Shown here: positions 34,569-42,998 of the stretch, in pieces
Layout: each line of letters begins with the position of its first letter
How positions within the stretch are numbered: position 1 is the first letter of the stretch
Source: JAMHWD01 sp035911135
Lineage (GTDB): Bacteria > Pseudomonadota > Alphaproteobacteria > Micavibrionales > Micavibrionaceae
Direction of reading: 5' to 3'
DNA length: 64,000 nt
NCBI GenBank assembly: GCA_035911135.1
Contig: JAMHWD010000044.1
Coordinates: 38,584 to 102,583, forward strand
Notes under the pieces: generated by a model
Databases searched by the model: none
What the model was told of the DNA's origin: nothing
What the model saw: the letters and a program-made list of their open reading frames with translations, nothing else
Position numbers and translations under genes: made by a program

Positions 34569-35381
34569 ATGGCCATTGCGCTGATTGGAAAAAACAGTTT
34601 TCTGGGCCGGGCTTTATTGAACGATTTCGCATCACGGGATTGGACTTCTTTTTCTCATCATGACGCATTGCACGCTGATTTAAAAGGATTTCAATGTATT
34701 GTAAACTGCGCCTTTGATCCCGCGCTTAAAACCGGTCCTTATGATCCTGCCCATGATATCGACCTTAAAATCGTGCAGAAAATTCAGGCTGCGAATACGC
34801 ATTATGTGATGCTCAGCTCCCGCCTTGTATATGGGCCACGAGGCCAAGTCGATATGATCTTGCATGAGAATGACGTGCCGCATCCGGAAAATTTTTATGC
34901 GCGCGCCAAATATGAAACAGAAAAATCTCTGGTTGCTTTATTGGGGCAAGCGCGCGTTACGATATTGCGGATCGGCAATATCTTTGGCGCCGAAGAAGGG
35001 CGCAGCACATTCATGGGGCGCGCCTTGCAGAATCTGAAACAAAAAGGTGAAATTGTTTTTGATATGCCGGGCGATGCCATCCGCGATTTCCGCGGCGCCT
35101 CAAGCTGGGCGATGGCGATGGGTATAATTGCACAAAATCCCAAAGGCGGTATTTATAATCTGGGCGCGGGCTTTGGCACTGAAGCGCAGGAGATCGCGCA
35201 AACTCTGATCAATGCCCATGGAAGCGGCAATCTGGTCATACGGCCTGAAAAACCCGCTGATTCATTTGTGCTGGATATGAATAAAACCAGTGCGGACTAC
35301 GATATACCGGCCTATACCAGAACCCAATTGCTATCGGATCTGCGGGCTTTGCTTGATGGGCGTTTAGCCGATATCGGTTAA
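34569..35381 (+). CDS. NAD(P)-dependent sugar epimerase/reductase family protein
   Basis: 270 residues from the ATG at 34569, with GAGG 6 bp upstream. A degenerate N-terminal nucleotide motif (LIGKNSFLGRALL) and the catalytic SSRLVYG ... YARAKYETEK pair place it in the extended SDR family, RmlD-like or NAD-epimerase-like. It completes the sugar pathway begun by the RmlB-like enzyme, for example by reducing the 4-keto sugar. Its 3' end overlaps the convergent threonine dehydratase gene by 18 bp. Confidence 0.82.
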   Translation: MAIALIGKNSFLGRALLNDFASRDWTSFSHHDALHADLKGFQCIVNCAFDPALKTGPYDPAHDIDLKIVQKIQAANTHYVMLSSRLVYGPRGQVDMILHENDVPHPENFYARAKYETEKSLVALLGQARVTILRIGNIFGAEEGRSTFMGRALQNLKQKGEIVFDMPGDAIRDFRGASSWAMAMGIIAQNPKGGIYNLGAGFGTEAQEIAQTLINAHGSGNLVIRPEKPADSFVLDMNKTSADYDIPAYTRTQLLSDLRALLDGRLADIG

Positions 35382-36578
35382 AATCTCGACGGAAAATCCG
35401 CGGGCCTGCAGGTTTTTCACGATGTCGTGTACATGATCGGAATCGCGGGCTTCGATCACGATATCAAGCTCTGCGCGTTTTAGGGATATTGTCTGCATCA
35501 TGCGCTGGTGAATGACTTCGACAACATTCGCGCCGGAATCACCAATCACCGTGGCAATGCCCGAAAGCTGGCCCGGCGTATCATCAATCTCAAATCTCAG
35601 GCGGGTAATTCTTCCATCCCGCACCATGCCGCGCATGATCAGGGTTGAGAGCAGGCGGGAATCGACATTGCCGCCGCACAGCACCAGGCCCACTTTTTTG
35701 CCGCGGTAGAAATCAAGATTTTTTTCGATCACCGCCAAACCGGCTCCGGCTGCACCTTCGGCGACCAGTTTTTCGGAGGACAGGAAATCAAAGACCGCTT
35801 CCTCGATCTCGGCCTCATCGGCGGTATCCACACGGCTGACCAGACGGTTGATAATCTCGATATTGCGCGGTGCGGGGCTTTTGACGGCAATGCCTTCTGC
35901 CAGTGTCGGGCCGCCCACGGGGCCGTTGCGTCCTTCTTTTAAGGCATTCACCGCATCGTATAATTCGGCCTGCGCGCCGACAACCTCGATGCCGGGTTTG
36001 ATGCCCTTGACGGCTGTGGCCACGCCGGCGATCAATCCGCCGCCGCCGATGGGCACAACAATCACATCCAGATCAGGGCGGTCTTCAATCATCTCAAGGC
36101 CCAATGTGCCTTGGCCCGCGATAATCGCATCATCATCAAATGGATGCACAAAAGTCAGGTTGTCATTTTCGGCGCGGCGCATGGTTTCCGATACGCCCTC
36201 ATCGAATGTCTTGCCGTAGAGAATGACTTTTGCGCCGAAATCCTCAGTCTTTTGGATTTTATTAAACGGCGTGCCCAGCGGCATGATGATAGTGGCCGGG
36301 ATGCCAAGGCGCGTGGCGTGATAGGCAACACCTTGTGCATGGTTTCCGGCGCTGCAGGCGATCACGCCACGTTTGCGCTGATCGGCATCAAGTGTCAGCA
36401 GCTTGTTCAGCGCGCCTCTGGCCTTGAACGCATTGGTATATTGCAGATTCTCTAATTTCAGATAAAGATCAATGCCCAGATGCAGCGATAAACGTGCCGC
36501 GCGAACAGTGGGCGTGCGAATGATTGAATCCTTGATCGCCTTGTGTGCGTTCTGGATATCCTCAAGCGTTACCGGCAT
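35364..36578 (-). CDS. Threonine ammonia-lyase with ACT domain
   Basis: 404 residues. The PLP-binding Lys is in NAFKARGAL, with the SAGNHAQG loop and the phosphate-binding GGGGLIAG. The C-terminal 80 residues form one ACT domain (TRLRFEIDDTPGQLSGIATV...). This is the short ilvA/tdcB-like layout with a single ACT domain. It deaminates threonine to 2-oxobutanoate, either for isoleucine synthesis or threonine breakdown; the pathway cannot be decided here. Confidence 0.94.
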   Translation of the reverse strand: MPVTLEDIQNAHKAIKDSIIRTPTVRAARLSLHLGIDLYLKLENLQYTNAFKARGALNKLLTLDADQRKRGVIACSAGNHAQGVAYHATRLGIPATIIMPLGTPFNKIQKTEDFGAKVILYGKTFDEGVSETMRRAENDNLTFVHPFDDDAIIAGQGTLGLEMIEDRPDLDVIVVPIGGGGLIAGVATAVKGIKPGIEVVGAQAELYDAVNALKEGRNGPVGGPTLAEGIAVKSPAPRNIEIINRLVSRVDTADEAEIEEAVFDFLSSEKLVAEGAAGAGLAVIEKNLDFYRGKKVGLVLCGGNVDSRLLSTLIMRGMVRDGRITRLRFEIDDTPGQLSGIATVIGDSGANVVEVIHQRMMQTISLKRAELDIVIEARDSDHVHDIVKNLQARGFSVEILTDIG

Positions 36579-36662
36579 TATCTTGCGCCCTTCATAAAGT
36601 TTAAAAAAGGCAGATTAAGGCCATTTGCCCATCAGGGCAATTATTTCGTGAAATATGGCGGT

Positions 36663-37073
36663 TTATATGGGGCGCAGGGCGCTGTAATACCCATCTGGCC
36701 TTTGATGAAAGGGCTGGGTATTCGGGGTAACATACATGGCGCTTTCGTAATCCAGCTCCAGCATGGTGATGGATTCTTCGGGATTGATCTCTTCGGGCAA
36801 GGGCGGGCCGAAGGTCACGGGAACCTGACCGAAAATATTCTTTCTGATGATATCCGGCTTGGCATCCTGTGCCTTGAAGGTAAAGACGCTTTTGACCTTG
36901 CAGCCAAAATGGAGGCTGCCGCTCATATCGGGTTTTGCGATGCTGATATCTATGACATGACCGGGCTTCAAGACGCTTTTTTCACTCAAGGCCCAGCTTT
37001 CGGGCGTGCCGCGTACCAGAACGCCGTTCCGTTCACCGAATATGCCGCGCAGGCGCTCACCGATTGTAGGCAT
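36663..37073 (-). CDS. Hypothetical protein, possibly PilZ-like
   Basis: 136 residues from the ATG at 37073, which has AGGGA 10 bp upstream; an upstream ATG at 37121 lacks one. No signal or membrane segment. The body looks like a small beta-barrel (PGHVIDISIAKPDMSGSLHFG...), and the spacing recalls PilZ domains, but the RxxxR and DxSxxG c-di-GMP motifs are not clear. It lies between threonine dehydratase and phoH, divergent from the latter. The function is unknown. Confidence 0.6.
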   Translation of the reverse strand: MPTIGERLRGIFGERNGVLVRGTPESWALSEKSVLKPGHVIDISIAKPDMSGSLHFGCKVKSVFTFKAQDAKPDIIRKNIFGQVPVTFGPPLPEEINPEESITMLELDYESAMYVTPNTQPFHQRPDGYYSALRPI

Positions 37074-37399
37074 GAAATAAAAATCCCTGTTTTTCTTATA
37101 TCTTGATCGGTATTTAGCCATAAGTGATGCTGATTTGCAAATATGCCTGTTGAGAGAAAGACGCGATTTGCAAAAAATGCTTTCATATTGCGAATCGGTT
37201 CTGTTACTCTTGTATTAGAAGTTTTTCAGTCCTTTAAGAGGAATCCCTCTTGGTCCCAACCAAAAACGCTTCTCATCCTTGTTTTCCGGCCCCTGCGCCG
37301 CGCCGCGCCGCCCGTTCGGGCCTGCATCCCTTCGCATTTTCCGCTTTTTCTCCTCACCACCGCCGTCCCTTTCACCCTAGCCATAAGGAACCATGCCCT

Positions 37400-38164
37400 A
37401 TGTCGAAAAAAGCCGATCGCAAATCCCGCAAGAACCGCAGCAATTACCAGCAAAGAGATAACGTCGTCGTTCCGGGAGTTTTTGATCAGGGCGCGGCATG
37501 GCATCCGCTGGACGATGAGATTGATAACCGCCGCGATCAGAGCTACATCAAGAAAATTAAGCCACGCTCCGCCGGGCAGGAACAGTTGATGAAGGCCATT
37601 GCGGACTATTCGCTGACCCTGGCCATCGGCCCGGCCGGCTCCGGCAAGACATATCTGGCAATCACGGCGGCTGTTGAGGCGCTGGAAAAAGGCCAGATCG
37701 AACGTATTATTCTCTCGCGTCCGGCGATGGAGGCCGGTGAGTCCCTTGGCTATCTGCCGGGCGACATGCATGAGAAAATGGCGCCTTACCTGCGCCCGCT
37801 TTATGATGCGCTGGGCGATCGGATGGGCGGCAAGAAGGTGCGCCAGTATATCGAGGACGGCACGATTGAAATCGCGCCCGTTGGCTTTATGCGCGGGCGT
37901 ACATTGAACAATGCCTTCGTGGTGATTGACGAGGCGCAGAACTGCACTTACGTGCAGCTGAAAATGCTGCTCTCGCGTCTTGGCTGGCATTCCACGATGG
38001 TGGTGACAGGCGATCCGGATCAGACCGATCTGCTGCCCGAACTCTCCGGTCTTGATAAAATCGCGCGTCGTCTAGAAGCCATCCAGAACGTGGCCGTGGT
38101 GCGCCTCGACCAGCAGGACATCGTGCGCCACCCGCTGGTGGCTGAAATGCTGGATGTTCTGTAA
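37400..38164 (+). CDS. PhoH family ATPase
   Basis: 254 residues from the ATG at 37400; AAGGA lies 10 bp upstream. Walker A is GPAGSGKTYLA and Walker B is VVIDEAQN, separated as in PhoH. GYLPGDMHEKMAPYLRPLYDAL and VVTGDPDQTDLL are family signatures. This is the short PhoH form without an N-terminal PIN domain. The protein is cytoplasmic; some PhoH proteins act in RNA metabolism or phosphate stress. Open sequence upstream of 37400 is low-complexity and unlikely to be translated. Confidence 0.93.
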   Translation: MSKKADRKSRKNRSNYQQRDNVVVPGVFDQGAAWHPLDDEIDNRRDQSYIKKIKPRSAGQEQLMKAIADYSLTLAIGPAGSGKTYLAITAAVEALEKGQIERIILSRPAMEAGESLGYLPGDMHEKMAPYLRPLYDALGDRMGGKKVRQYIEDGTIEIAPVGFMRGRTLNNAFVVIDEAQNCTYVQLKMLLSRLGWHSTMVVTGDPDQTDLLPELSGLDKIARRLEAIQNVAVVRLDQQDIVRHPLVAEMLDVL

Positions 38165-38221
38165 AGATATTTGCTGAAATATGCGTACAGGCTTGTCCTT
38201 GTCGCGTGATGCTCTATATTT

Positions 38222-38245
38222 GAGGGGGTAAATTTCTACCCCCTC
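38222..38245 (+). terminator. Hairpin between phoH and ohr
   Basis: GAGGGGGTA and TACCCCCTC are perfect 9-bp arms around a 6-nt loop. The following ATTTATT is a poor T-run, so this is a weak terminator or a leader hairpin of ohr. Confidence 0.5.
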
Positions 38246-38267
38246 ATTTATTATGGAGATTATCACA

Positions 38268-38696
38268 ATGAGCATTCTCTACACCGCCCATGCCACCGCC
38301 ACCGCAGGCCGCGAAGGTCATGCCGCAACAGATGATAAAAAAATTGATGTCGATCTTTCGCCGCCTGGATCAAATGGCCCCGGTTCCAACCCGGAGCAGC
38401 TTTTTGCCTGCGGTTATGCCGCCTGTTTCGGTGAGGCCGTCAAAGCCATGGCTAAAAAGGAAGGTCTTGCACCGGCATCGGTCAGCATTCATTCCACGGT
38501 GAATCTGAACAAGGATGATAGCGGGTTTTATCTTTCTGCCGCGCTGAATGCTGAAATTCCGGGTATCAGCCAAGGCGATGCCGAAAAGCTGGTCGGGCTT
38601 GCACATCAGATCTGCCCGTATTCCAAGGCAACGCGCGGGAATATCGCGGTGGAGCTTTCGGCCAATGGCCAGAAGTTGCAGGCCAAGGCCGCCTAG
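38268..38696 (+). CDS. ohr: Organic hydroperoxide resistance protein
   Basis: 142 residues from the ATG at 38268 (GGAG 9 bp upstream). Two redox Cys are in place: GYAACFGEAV and HQICPYSKATRGN, in the Ohr (not OsmC) arrangement. LSPPGSNGPGSNPEQLFA is the family's N-terminal block. It reduces organic hydroperoxides with lipoylated partners. No ohrR is adjacent. Confidence 0.95.
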   Translation: MSILYTAHATATAGREGHAATDDKKIDVDLSPPGSNGPGSNPEQLFACGYAACFGEAVKAMAKKEGLAPASVSIHSTVNLNKDDSGFYLSAALNAEIPGISQGDAEKLVGLAHQICPYSKATRGNIAVELSANGQKLQAKAA

Positions 38697-38720
38697 GATA
38701 ACAAAGCTCTAAAATTAAAA

Positions 38721-38750
38721 AGCCGCCCTGTTTCGAGGGCGGCTTTTTTT
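38721..38750. terminator. Bidirectional terminator after ohr
   Basis: AGCCGCCCT and AGGGCGGCT pair across a GTTTCG loop, with A-run before and T-run after. It can serve ohr on the plus strand and the convergent coiled-coil gene on the minus strand. Confidence 0.88.
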
Positions 38751-38766
38751 ATGATCGCTGATTGTT

Positions 38767-40194
38767 CTACTGCGTGCGGCGTGTCTGCAGCTGGCGGATT
38801 TTTTCCTCGTATGAGGCGCGCTGGGACTCCAGCGCGTTCTTGGCTTCTTCCAGTTGCTTTTCCATGGAGGAAAGACGCGCGAGCTGCGCCTGATCCGTAA
38901 CATTGGGATCAAAGAGCATCATCTCCAGTTCTTTTTTCTCCATGGTGCACTGGGCGCGTTCTTTCTGGATCTGTTGGCCCAGACGCGCCAGTTGACGCTC
39001 GGCTTCATTGTAACGCATCGTGGCTTCTTCTAAGTTCCAGTTCTCGGATGAAACCTCAAGGCGCTCTTTCTCCGAGGCTTTTAATGTGCGCTCCAGCTCG
39101 GCGTTCAGCTGATCGTTCTCTTGGCTCATCAAGCTGATCTTGTTTTCCATCTCGCGCATTTTCTGGTCCATGCCGGGTGGTATGGCCGGGACGCTTTCGA
39201 CATGCTTTTCCGGCATTGCCCGGTCTGTGAAATCAACCTCGGCTTTTGATTTTTGCGTGGTGATGATGGGTTTGGGGCTGGAGATGGATGTTGTAATTTT
39301 TTCAGGCGGCGGCGTTATGGCGGGTGCATCGTCTGCTTTGTCTTCCGCCTGTTTCTCTTCTGCCTCATCGGCTTTGATGTCGGCGGATTTTTCTTCCGTG
39401 CCGCCTGACACCGAAGTCTCTTCTTCCTTGATGATGGCCGATGGAATGGGCGCGGCATCATCATTTTTTTGCGCGGCGGGGTCGGCAGGCGCAGCACTGG
39501 GCGCGGCAAAGTCTGCGATCTCAGCCATTAATTCATCGGAATCAAGAACCTTGTTATTCACCTTCTCAACATCTCTGGTTTCGCCGGGCGCGGGCAGCGG
39601 AATTTCATCCGCCTTCTCGGCTGTCTTTGTTTCTGGCTCAATTTTTGCCGCAGGTTTCTGGCTCTCAGGCTCTGCGCTGGCAATTGGCGCAGGCGCAGTA
39701 ACGCCCTGACAGCGTGTGAATTGCGGCATCGAGGCGGCAAGGCCCGTCAGATAAAAACGAAAGACATTGCCATCCAGATCAATATCCAAAACGCTGCCCG
39801 ATTTCATGGCATCGAAAAGAGTATTTTGGCCTTTCATGTTAATGACCATGACTTCCGGTTCAAAGGCCTTGGCCGGCAGGCTGGCCGATGTTTTACCCGG
39901 AACGGAGACTTTAGCGGTCATGGTCTGGCCGGGCGTGAAGGCGGGCTGGCGGATATTCAGGCTCAAGGTCTCGATGGCCCCCGATGCGCTTGTGAGCTGG
40001 AGGAAAAATCCGTTGTTAAATTCATTGCCCATGACACAGCGCGCTGGTCCCTGACCTGCGGCTCCGGCGGCTTTGACGCTCCAGCTGGAGACCGGATGGA
40101 AATACACATCCTTGGGATCGGCCGCCTTGGCGGGGCCGGCAAGGGCCATGCCCATAATTAAAAGGGAGGAGAATTGAGCAAGCTTTACAATCAT
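38767..40194 (-). CDS. Exported protein with acidic linker and C-terminal coiled coil
   Basis: 475 residues from the ATG at 40194. A signal peptide (MIVKLAQFSSLLIMGMALAG, ending in AKAAD) precedes a beta-rich domain to about residue 165. A long Pro/Glu/Ala/Lys-rich linker spans about 165-330. From about 345 to the end is a heptad-rich coiled coil (MENKISLMSQENDQLNAEL...). It is probably periplasmic and able to span or oligomerise. No family is recognised and no partner gene is evident. A terminator follows. Confidence 0.8.
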   Translation of the reverse strand: MIVKLAQFSSLLIMGMALAGPAKAADPKDVYFHPVSSWSVKAAGAAGQGPARCVMGNEFNNGFFLQLTSASGAIETLSLNIRQPAFTPGQTMTAKVSVPGKTSASLPAKAFEPEVMVINMKGQNTLFDAMKSGSVLDIDLDGNVFRFYLTGLAASMPQFTRCQGVTAPAPIASAEPESQKPAAKIEPETKTAEKADEIPLPAPGETRDVEKVNNKVLDSDELMAEIADFAAPSAAPADPAAQKNDDAAPIPSAIIKEEETSVSGGTEEKSADIKADEAEEKQAEDKADDAPAITPPPEKITTSISSPKPIITTQKSKAEVDFTDRAMPEKHVESVPAIPPGMDQKMREMENKISLMSQENDQLNAELERTLKASEKERLEVSSENWNLEEATMRYNEAERQLARLGQQIQKERAQCTMEKKELEMMLFDPNVTDQAQLARLSSMEKQLEEAKNALESQRASYEEKIRQLQTRRTQ

Positions 40195-40319
40195 GGATGA
40201 ACCCGTTTCCATTTTTATCCGTGGGGCCATAACGGCCAAAATCAGGGCTTATGCTAGCATTGTGTACCCTGAAGCACAATTCCCTATATATAGAGGGCAA
40301 TCCCTGTTAGACTTGTGGC

Positions 40320-40622
40320 ATGACAATAGATGCCCTGACCGACCGTATCCGCCAGAAAATGTCCCTCGCCCATGGCTTGCAGGCCAGGGTGAAATTCGAT
40401 TGCGGGGATGATGGAATCATCTTTGCCGATACCACGCAAAGCCCGCCGGTGCTCTCCAATGAAGACAGCGAGGCGGATGTGACTTTTGTCTGCAGCGCCG
40501 CGACGCTGGAGAAAATCATGGATGGCAATCAGGATCCGACCATGGCTTTCATGATGGGCAAGCTCAAGGTCAAGGGCTCGATGGGGCTGGCCATGAAGCT
40601 CAATTCCATTCTTGAGGATTAA
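40320..40622 (+). CDS. SCP2 sterol-binding domain protein
   Basis: 100 residues covering one SCP2 domain: VKFDCGDDGIIFADT, then the DVTFVCSAATLEKIMDGNQDP block, and the closing GKLKVKGSMGLAMKLNSIL. Such single-domain proteins bind lipids or fatty acyl groups in the cytoplasm. It converges on a FadL-type porin gene, which would fit a fatty-acid theme, though no shared transcript is possible. Confidence 0.9.
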   Translation: MTIDALTDRIRQKMSLAHGLQARVKFDCGDDGIIFADTTQSPPVLSNEDSEADVTFVCSAATLEKIMDGNQDPTMAFMMGKLKVKGSMGLAMKLNSILED

Positions 40623-40654
40623 GTTCTTTTTTAAAAATCCCGGTATCCCAAAGA

Positions 40655-40684
40655 AAAACCCCGGATCTTTCGAACCGGGGTTTT
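40655..40684. terminator. Bidirectional terminator between SCP2 and fadL-like genes
   Basis: AAAACCCCGG pairs with CCGGGGTTTT around a 10-nt loop. A-rich and T-rich flanks allow use from both convergent genes. Confidence 0.88.
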
Positions 40685-40711
40685 GTATTTTTATTTTCTC
40701 TGGCCGCTGGC

Positions 40712-41971
40712 TTAGAAGCTGTAGTTTACGCCAAGGGCTACAATACCCACATGACCTTCCGTGTCGGCACGAACCTGCGCCGGAACAGCAGGGATATTGC
40801 GTGTTACGTTGACGCTTTCATCCGCGATGTCGATATAGGTACCGGCAAAGTCAAATGACCATCTGTCATTCAGCGTATATGTACCGCCGGCCGAGAACCA
40901 GTGACGGTCGCCATCGGGCGTACGACTGGTACGGTATTCATCGGTTGTTGGTGTCTGGTCGAACTGGTAACCGGCGCGCAATGTCCAGGCATCGTTCAGC
41001 TTGTAATCAAAACCGGCAGCAAAGGCCCAAGTGGATTGATAGTTCTGCTCGATGCTGCCAACGGCCGCGCCCAGAACGTTACGGATTTCAATGCGCTCGA
41101 AATCGTTCCAGCCAAACCATGTGGCCGTTGCCAGAAGCGTCAGGCGCTCATTGAGGTCATGGGCAACGCTGAATGAGGCCATATCGGGGAGCACCAGCGA
41201 GGCATTACCGACGATATCGGCGTTCACAAGGGCGGAGCCTGTGTTTGCAATACGCAGACGGCCTTCCAGCTCGTGATCCATCTCGGAACGGTAATCAAGG
41301 CCAAGACGCGTGCCGGTCCATGGCTCGGCAATCACGCCAACCTTAAAGCCAGCGGATACATCATCACCATCCAAAGATTGCGTGCCTTCCGTACCGGCGA
41401 AAACGTTGTTTTTCAGGTCGGCTGTGACATGCTCGACGATCACGCTACCGCCGATCGATAGGCGGTCATTGATCTTGAAGGCAAAGCTGGGCGAGATATC
41501 AATCGTTGTCAGTTCTGTTTCTGTGGAATCATAACGACCAAACCAGCCATCATCATATTCATTGGCAAGGCCAAAGGGCGCGGATACGCCAAGGCCGATC
41601 CAGAACTGGTTGGTGACCTGCTTGGTGATGTAGGCATTGGGAACAGGTGTCGGCTCATAAGGATTGCCGCCATCGCCGCCGGTGACGGCTACGCCGCCGC
41701 GTGTGGAGCCACGGTTTGTCATCTGGCTGTCAGGGACCAGGAGATGCACGCCCAGATGGGCATTGCCGCCTTCAAGATATGTCATTGCCGCCGGGTTGAA
41801 GAAGATAACGCTGGCATCGCGCGGCTGCGCGCCCTGTCCGGCAAAGGCCGACCCCAGACCCGATACGGATTGTTCCTGCAGATAAAATCCTGCGGCCATA
41901 GCAGGCGTAGCAGCAAAAGTCAGAATGGGCAATACGCTAATGCAGCTGCGAAGGGCTGATGTCAGTTTCAT
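40712..41971 (-). CDS. OmpP1/FadL/TodX family outer-membrane transporter
   Basis: 419 residues with a signal peptide ending in AMAAG. The mature start GFYLQEQSVSGLGSAFAGQG with the N-terminal hatch and FFNPAAMTYL (NPA motif of FadL) identify the family. The rest alternates as outer-membrane beta strands and ends with aromatic NYSF. It carries long-chain fatty acids or other hydrophobic compounds across the outer membrane. Confidence 0.94.
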   Translation of the reverse strand: MKLTSALRSCISVLPILTFAATPAMAAGFYLQEQSVSGLGSAFAGQGAQPRDASVIFFNPAAMTYLEGGNAHLGVHLLVPDSQMTNRGSTRGGVAVTGGDGGNPYEPTPVPNAYITKQVTNQFWIGLGVSAPFGLANEYDDGWFGRYDSTETELTTIDISPSFAFKINDRLSIGGSVIVEHVTADLKNNVFAGTEGTQSLDGDDVSAGFKVGVIAEPWTGTRLGLDYRSEMDHELEGRLRIANTGSALVNADIVGNASLVLPDMASFSVAHDLNERLTLLATATWFGWNDFERIEIRNVLGAAVGSIEQNYQSTWAFAAGFDYKLNDAWTLRAGYQFDQTPTTDEYRTSRTPDGDRHWFSAGGTYTLNDRWSFDFAGTYIDIADESVNVTRNIPAVPAQVRADTEGHVGIVALGVNYSF

Positions 41972-42081
41972 GGCAGAGTCCTTTTAAATTGTTCGTGAAA
42001 GTGAAGGTGAATCTTGTCTCAAGCCTATCGGCAAATATTGAGATGGTAAAGGCAGAGTGTGACTTCTTTCTATGCTGCGGC

Positions 42082-42103
42082 TGCACAGTGTATTATTTGT
42101 GCA
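42082..42103. promoter_or_regulatory. Inverted repeat upstream of the fadL-like gene
   Basis: TGCACA and TGTGCA are perfect 6-bp arms 10 bp apart, about 110 bp before the fadL-like start on the minus strand and within the gap to the SCO1 gene. It could be an operator of a fatty-acid regulator; unproven. Confidence 0.3.
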
Positions 42104-42126
42104 ACAGTAATATTGCAATGCAGTAA

Positions 42127-42771
42127 TTATTGAATTTTACTGATGATATCTTGCGCCATGTAGTCAGGCGTATCTTCCAGCCTGTATATGGATAATGCCT
42201 TGTTGTCTTGGCTCATCAGGTAAATAAAGGTGGAATGATCGATTGTGTAATCGCTCATGCCCTCATCTTGTACTTTGCTGGCAAAAATTCTGTAATTCTT
42301 TTTTATGTCATCTATCTGTGCGGTTGTCCCGGTCAGGCCAATCAGGCGCGGATCGAACAGCGCGACATACTTGCTCATGACATCCACCGTGTCACGCTCC
42401 GGGTCCAGCGTGATAAAAAGCGGTGTAATTTTCGCGGCCAGATCCGGCGGCAGGGTATTCATGGTTTGTGTTATTTTTTGCAGCTCGGTCGGGCAGATGG
42501 CCGGGCAGAAGGTAAAGCCGAAATAGATCAGCTTGTAACGGCCTTCATAATCTTTCTCCGTAACGGCCTTGCCGGTGTGATCACTCAGGCTGAATGGTCC
42601 GCCCATATCAATACCGGCCATCGGCACGGCGCCGGTTTCAGGCGATAATGTCGGGGGCTTTAATATTGTGGCGGCGTCTTGCGGCGCTTGCGTGTTCACA
42701 ATAACCAGGCCGATGGCAATGCCGATCAGGGCGAAGATAATGATGCGGATTGTGCGGCCGGGCATGGTCAT
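42127..42771 (-). CDS. SCO1/SenC family copper chaperone
   Basis: 214 residues from the ATG at 42771; 42765 is an alternative. One N-terminal membrane helix (RIIIFALIGIAIGLVIV) tethers a periplasmic thioredoxin fold. The copper-binding CPAICP (CxxxCP) and the His in YTIDHST are present. It delivers copper to the CuA site of cytochrome oxidase or acts as a thiol reductase. No oxidase genes are nearby. The gene is divergent from the thiamine locus. Confidence 0.92.
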   Translation of the reverse strand: MTMPGRTIRIIIFALIGIAIGLVIVNTQAPQDAATILKPPTLSPETGAVPMAGIDMGGPFSLSDHTGKAVTEKDYEGRYKLIYFGFTFCPAICPTELQKITQTMNTLPPDLAAKITPLFITLDPERDTVDVMSKYVALFDPRLIGLTGTTAQIDDIKKNYRIFASKVQDEGMSDYTIDHSTFIYLMSQDNKALSIYRLEDTPDYMAQDIISKIQ

Positions 42772-42868
42772 GGCTTTATTGCGGGTCCTTTGATCCTTGT
42801 CTTGATGAATACGCATAAATATGTAAGTGTGCGGTCGGTAGAAGTCAAAGACTTCTGATTGATAACAG

Positions 42869-42992
42869 CCTTCGGGGTGTCTTTATTAAAGCCTGCAACT
42901 GCAGGCCGCCGGAAGTCCGGCGCTTTTGCGTTTAATAAAGACTGAGAGCATACCCGTTGAACCTGAGTGGTTAGAACCGCCGTAGGGAAAGG
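42869..42992 (+). promoter_or_regulatory. TPP riboswitch with elaborated P3
   Basis: Conserved TPP aptamer parts appear in order: GGGGTG, CTGAGA (42942-42947), ACCCGTTGAACCTGA, and GGTTAGAACCGCCGTAGGGAA. CCTT at 42869-42872 can pair with AAGG at 42989-42992 to form P1. That AAGG is part of the ribosome binding site (AAAGGA, 5 nt before the ATG at 42999), so ligand binding should block translation directly. P3 is expanded: a 10-bp helix (42881-42890 with 42931-42940) encloses two extra hairpins (42891-42906 and 42907-42922). Controls the CHMI-like gene and thiC. Confidence 0.95.
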
Positions 42993-42998
42993 ATAAAA

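Noticed and set aside
37143..37589. Plus-strand frame overlapping the start of phoH
   Set aside because: It overlaps conserved phoH codons in another frame and is low-complexity and basic.
40250..40296. NrdR-like sequence (12/16 at 40281) with a half-site 31 bp upstream
   Set aside because: The upstream partner matches only in one half, and the flanking genes have no link to nucleotide reduction; AT-rich chance match is likely.
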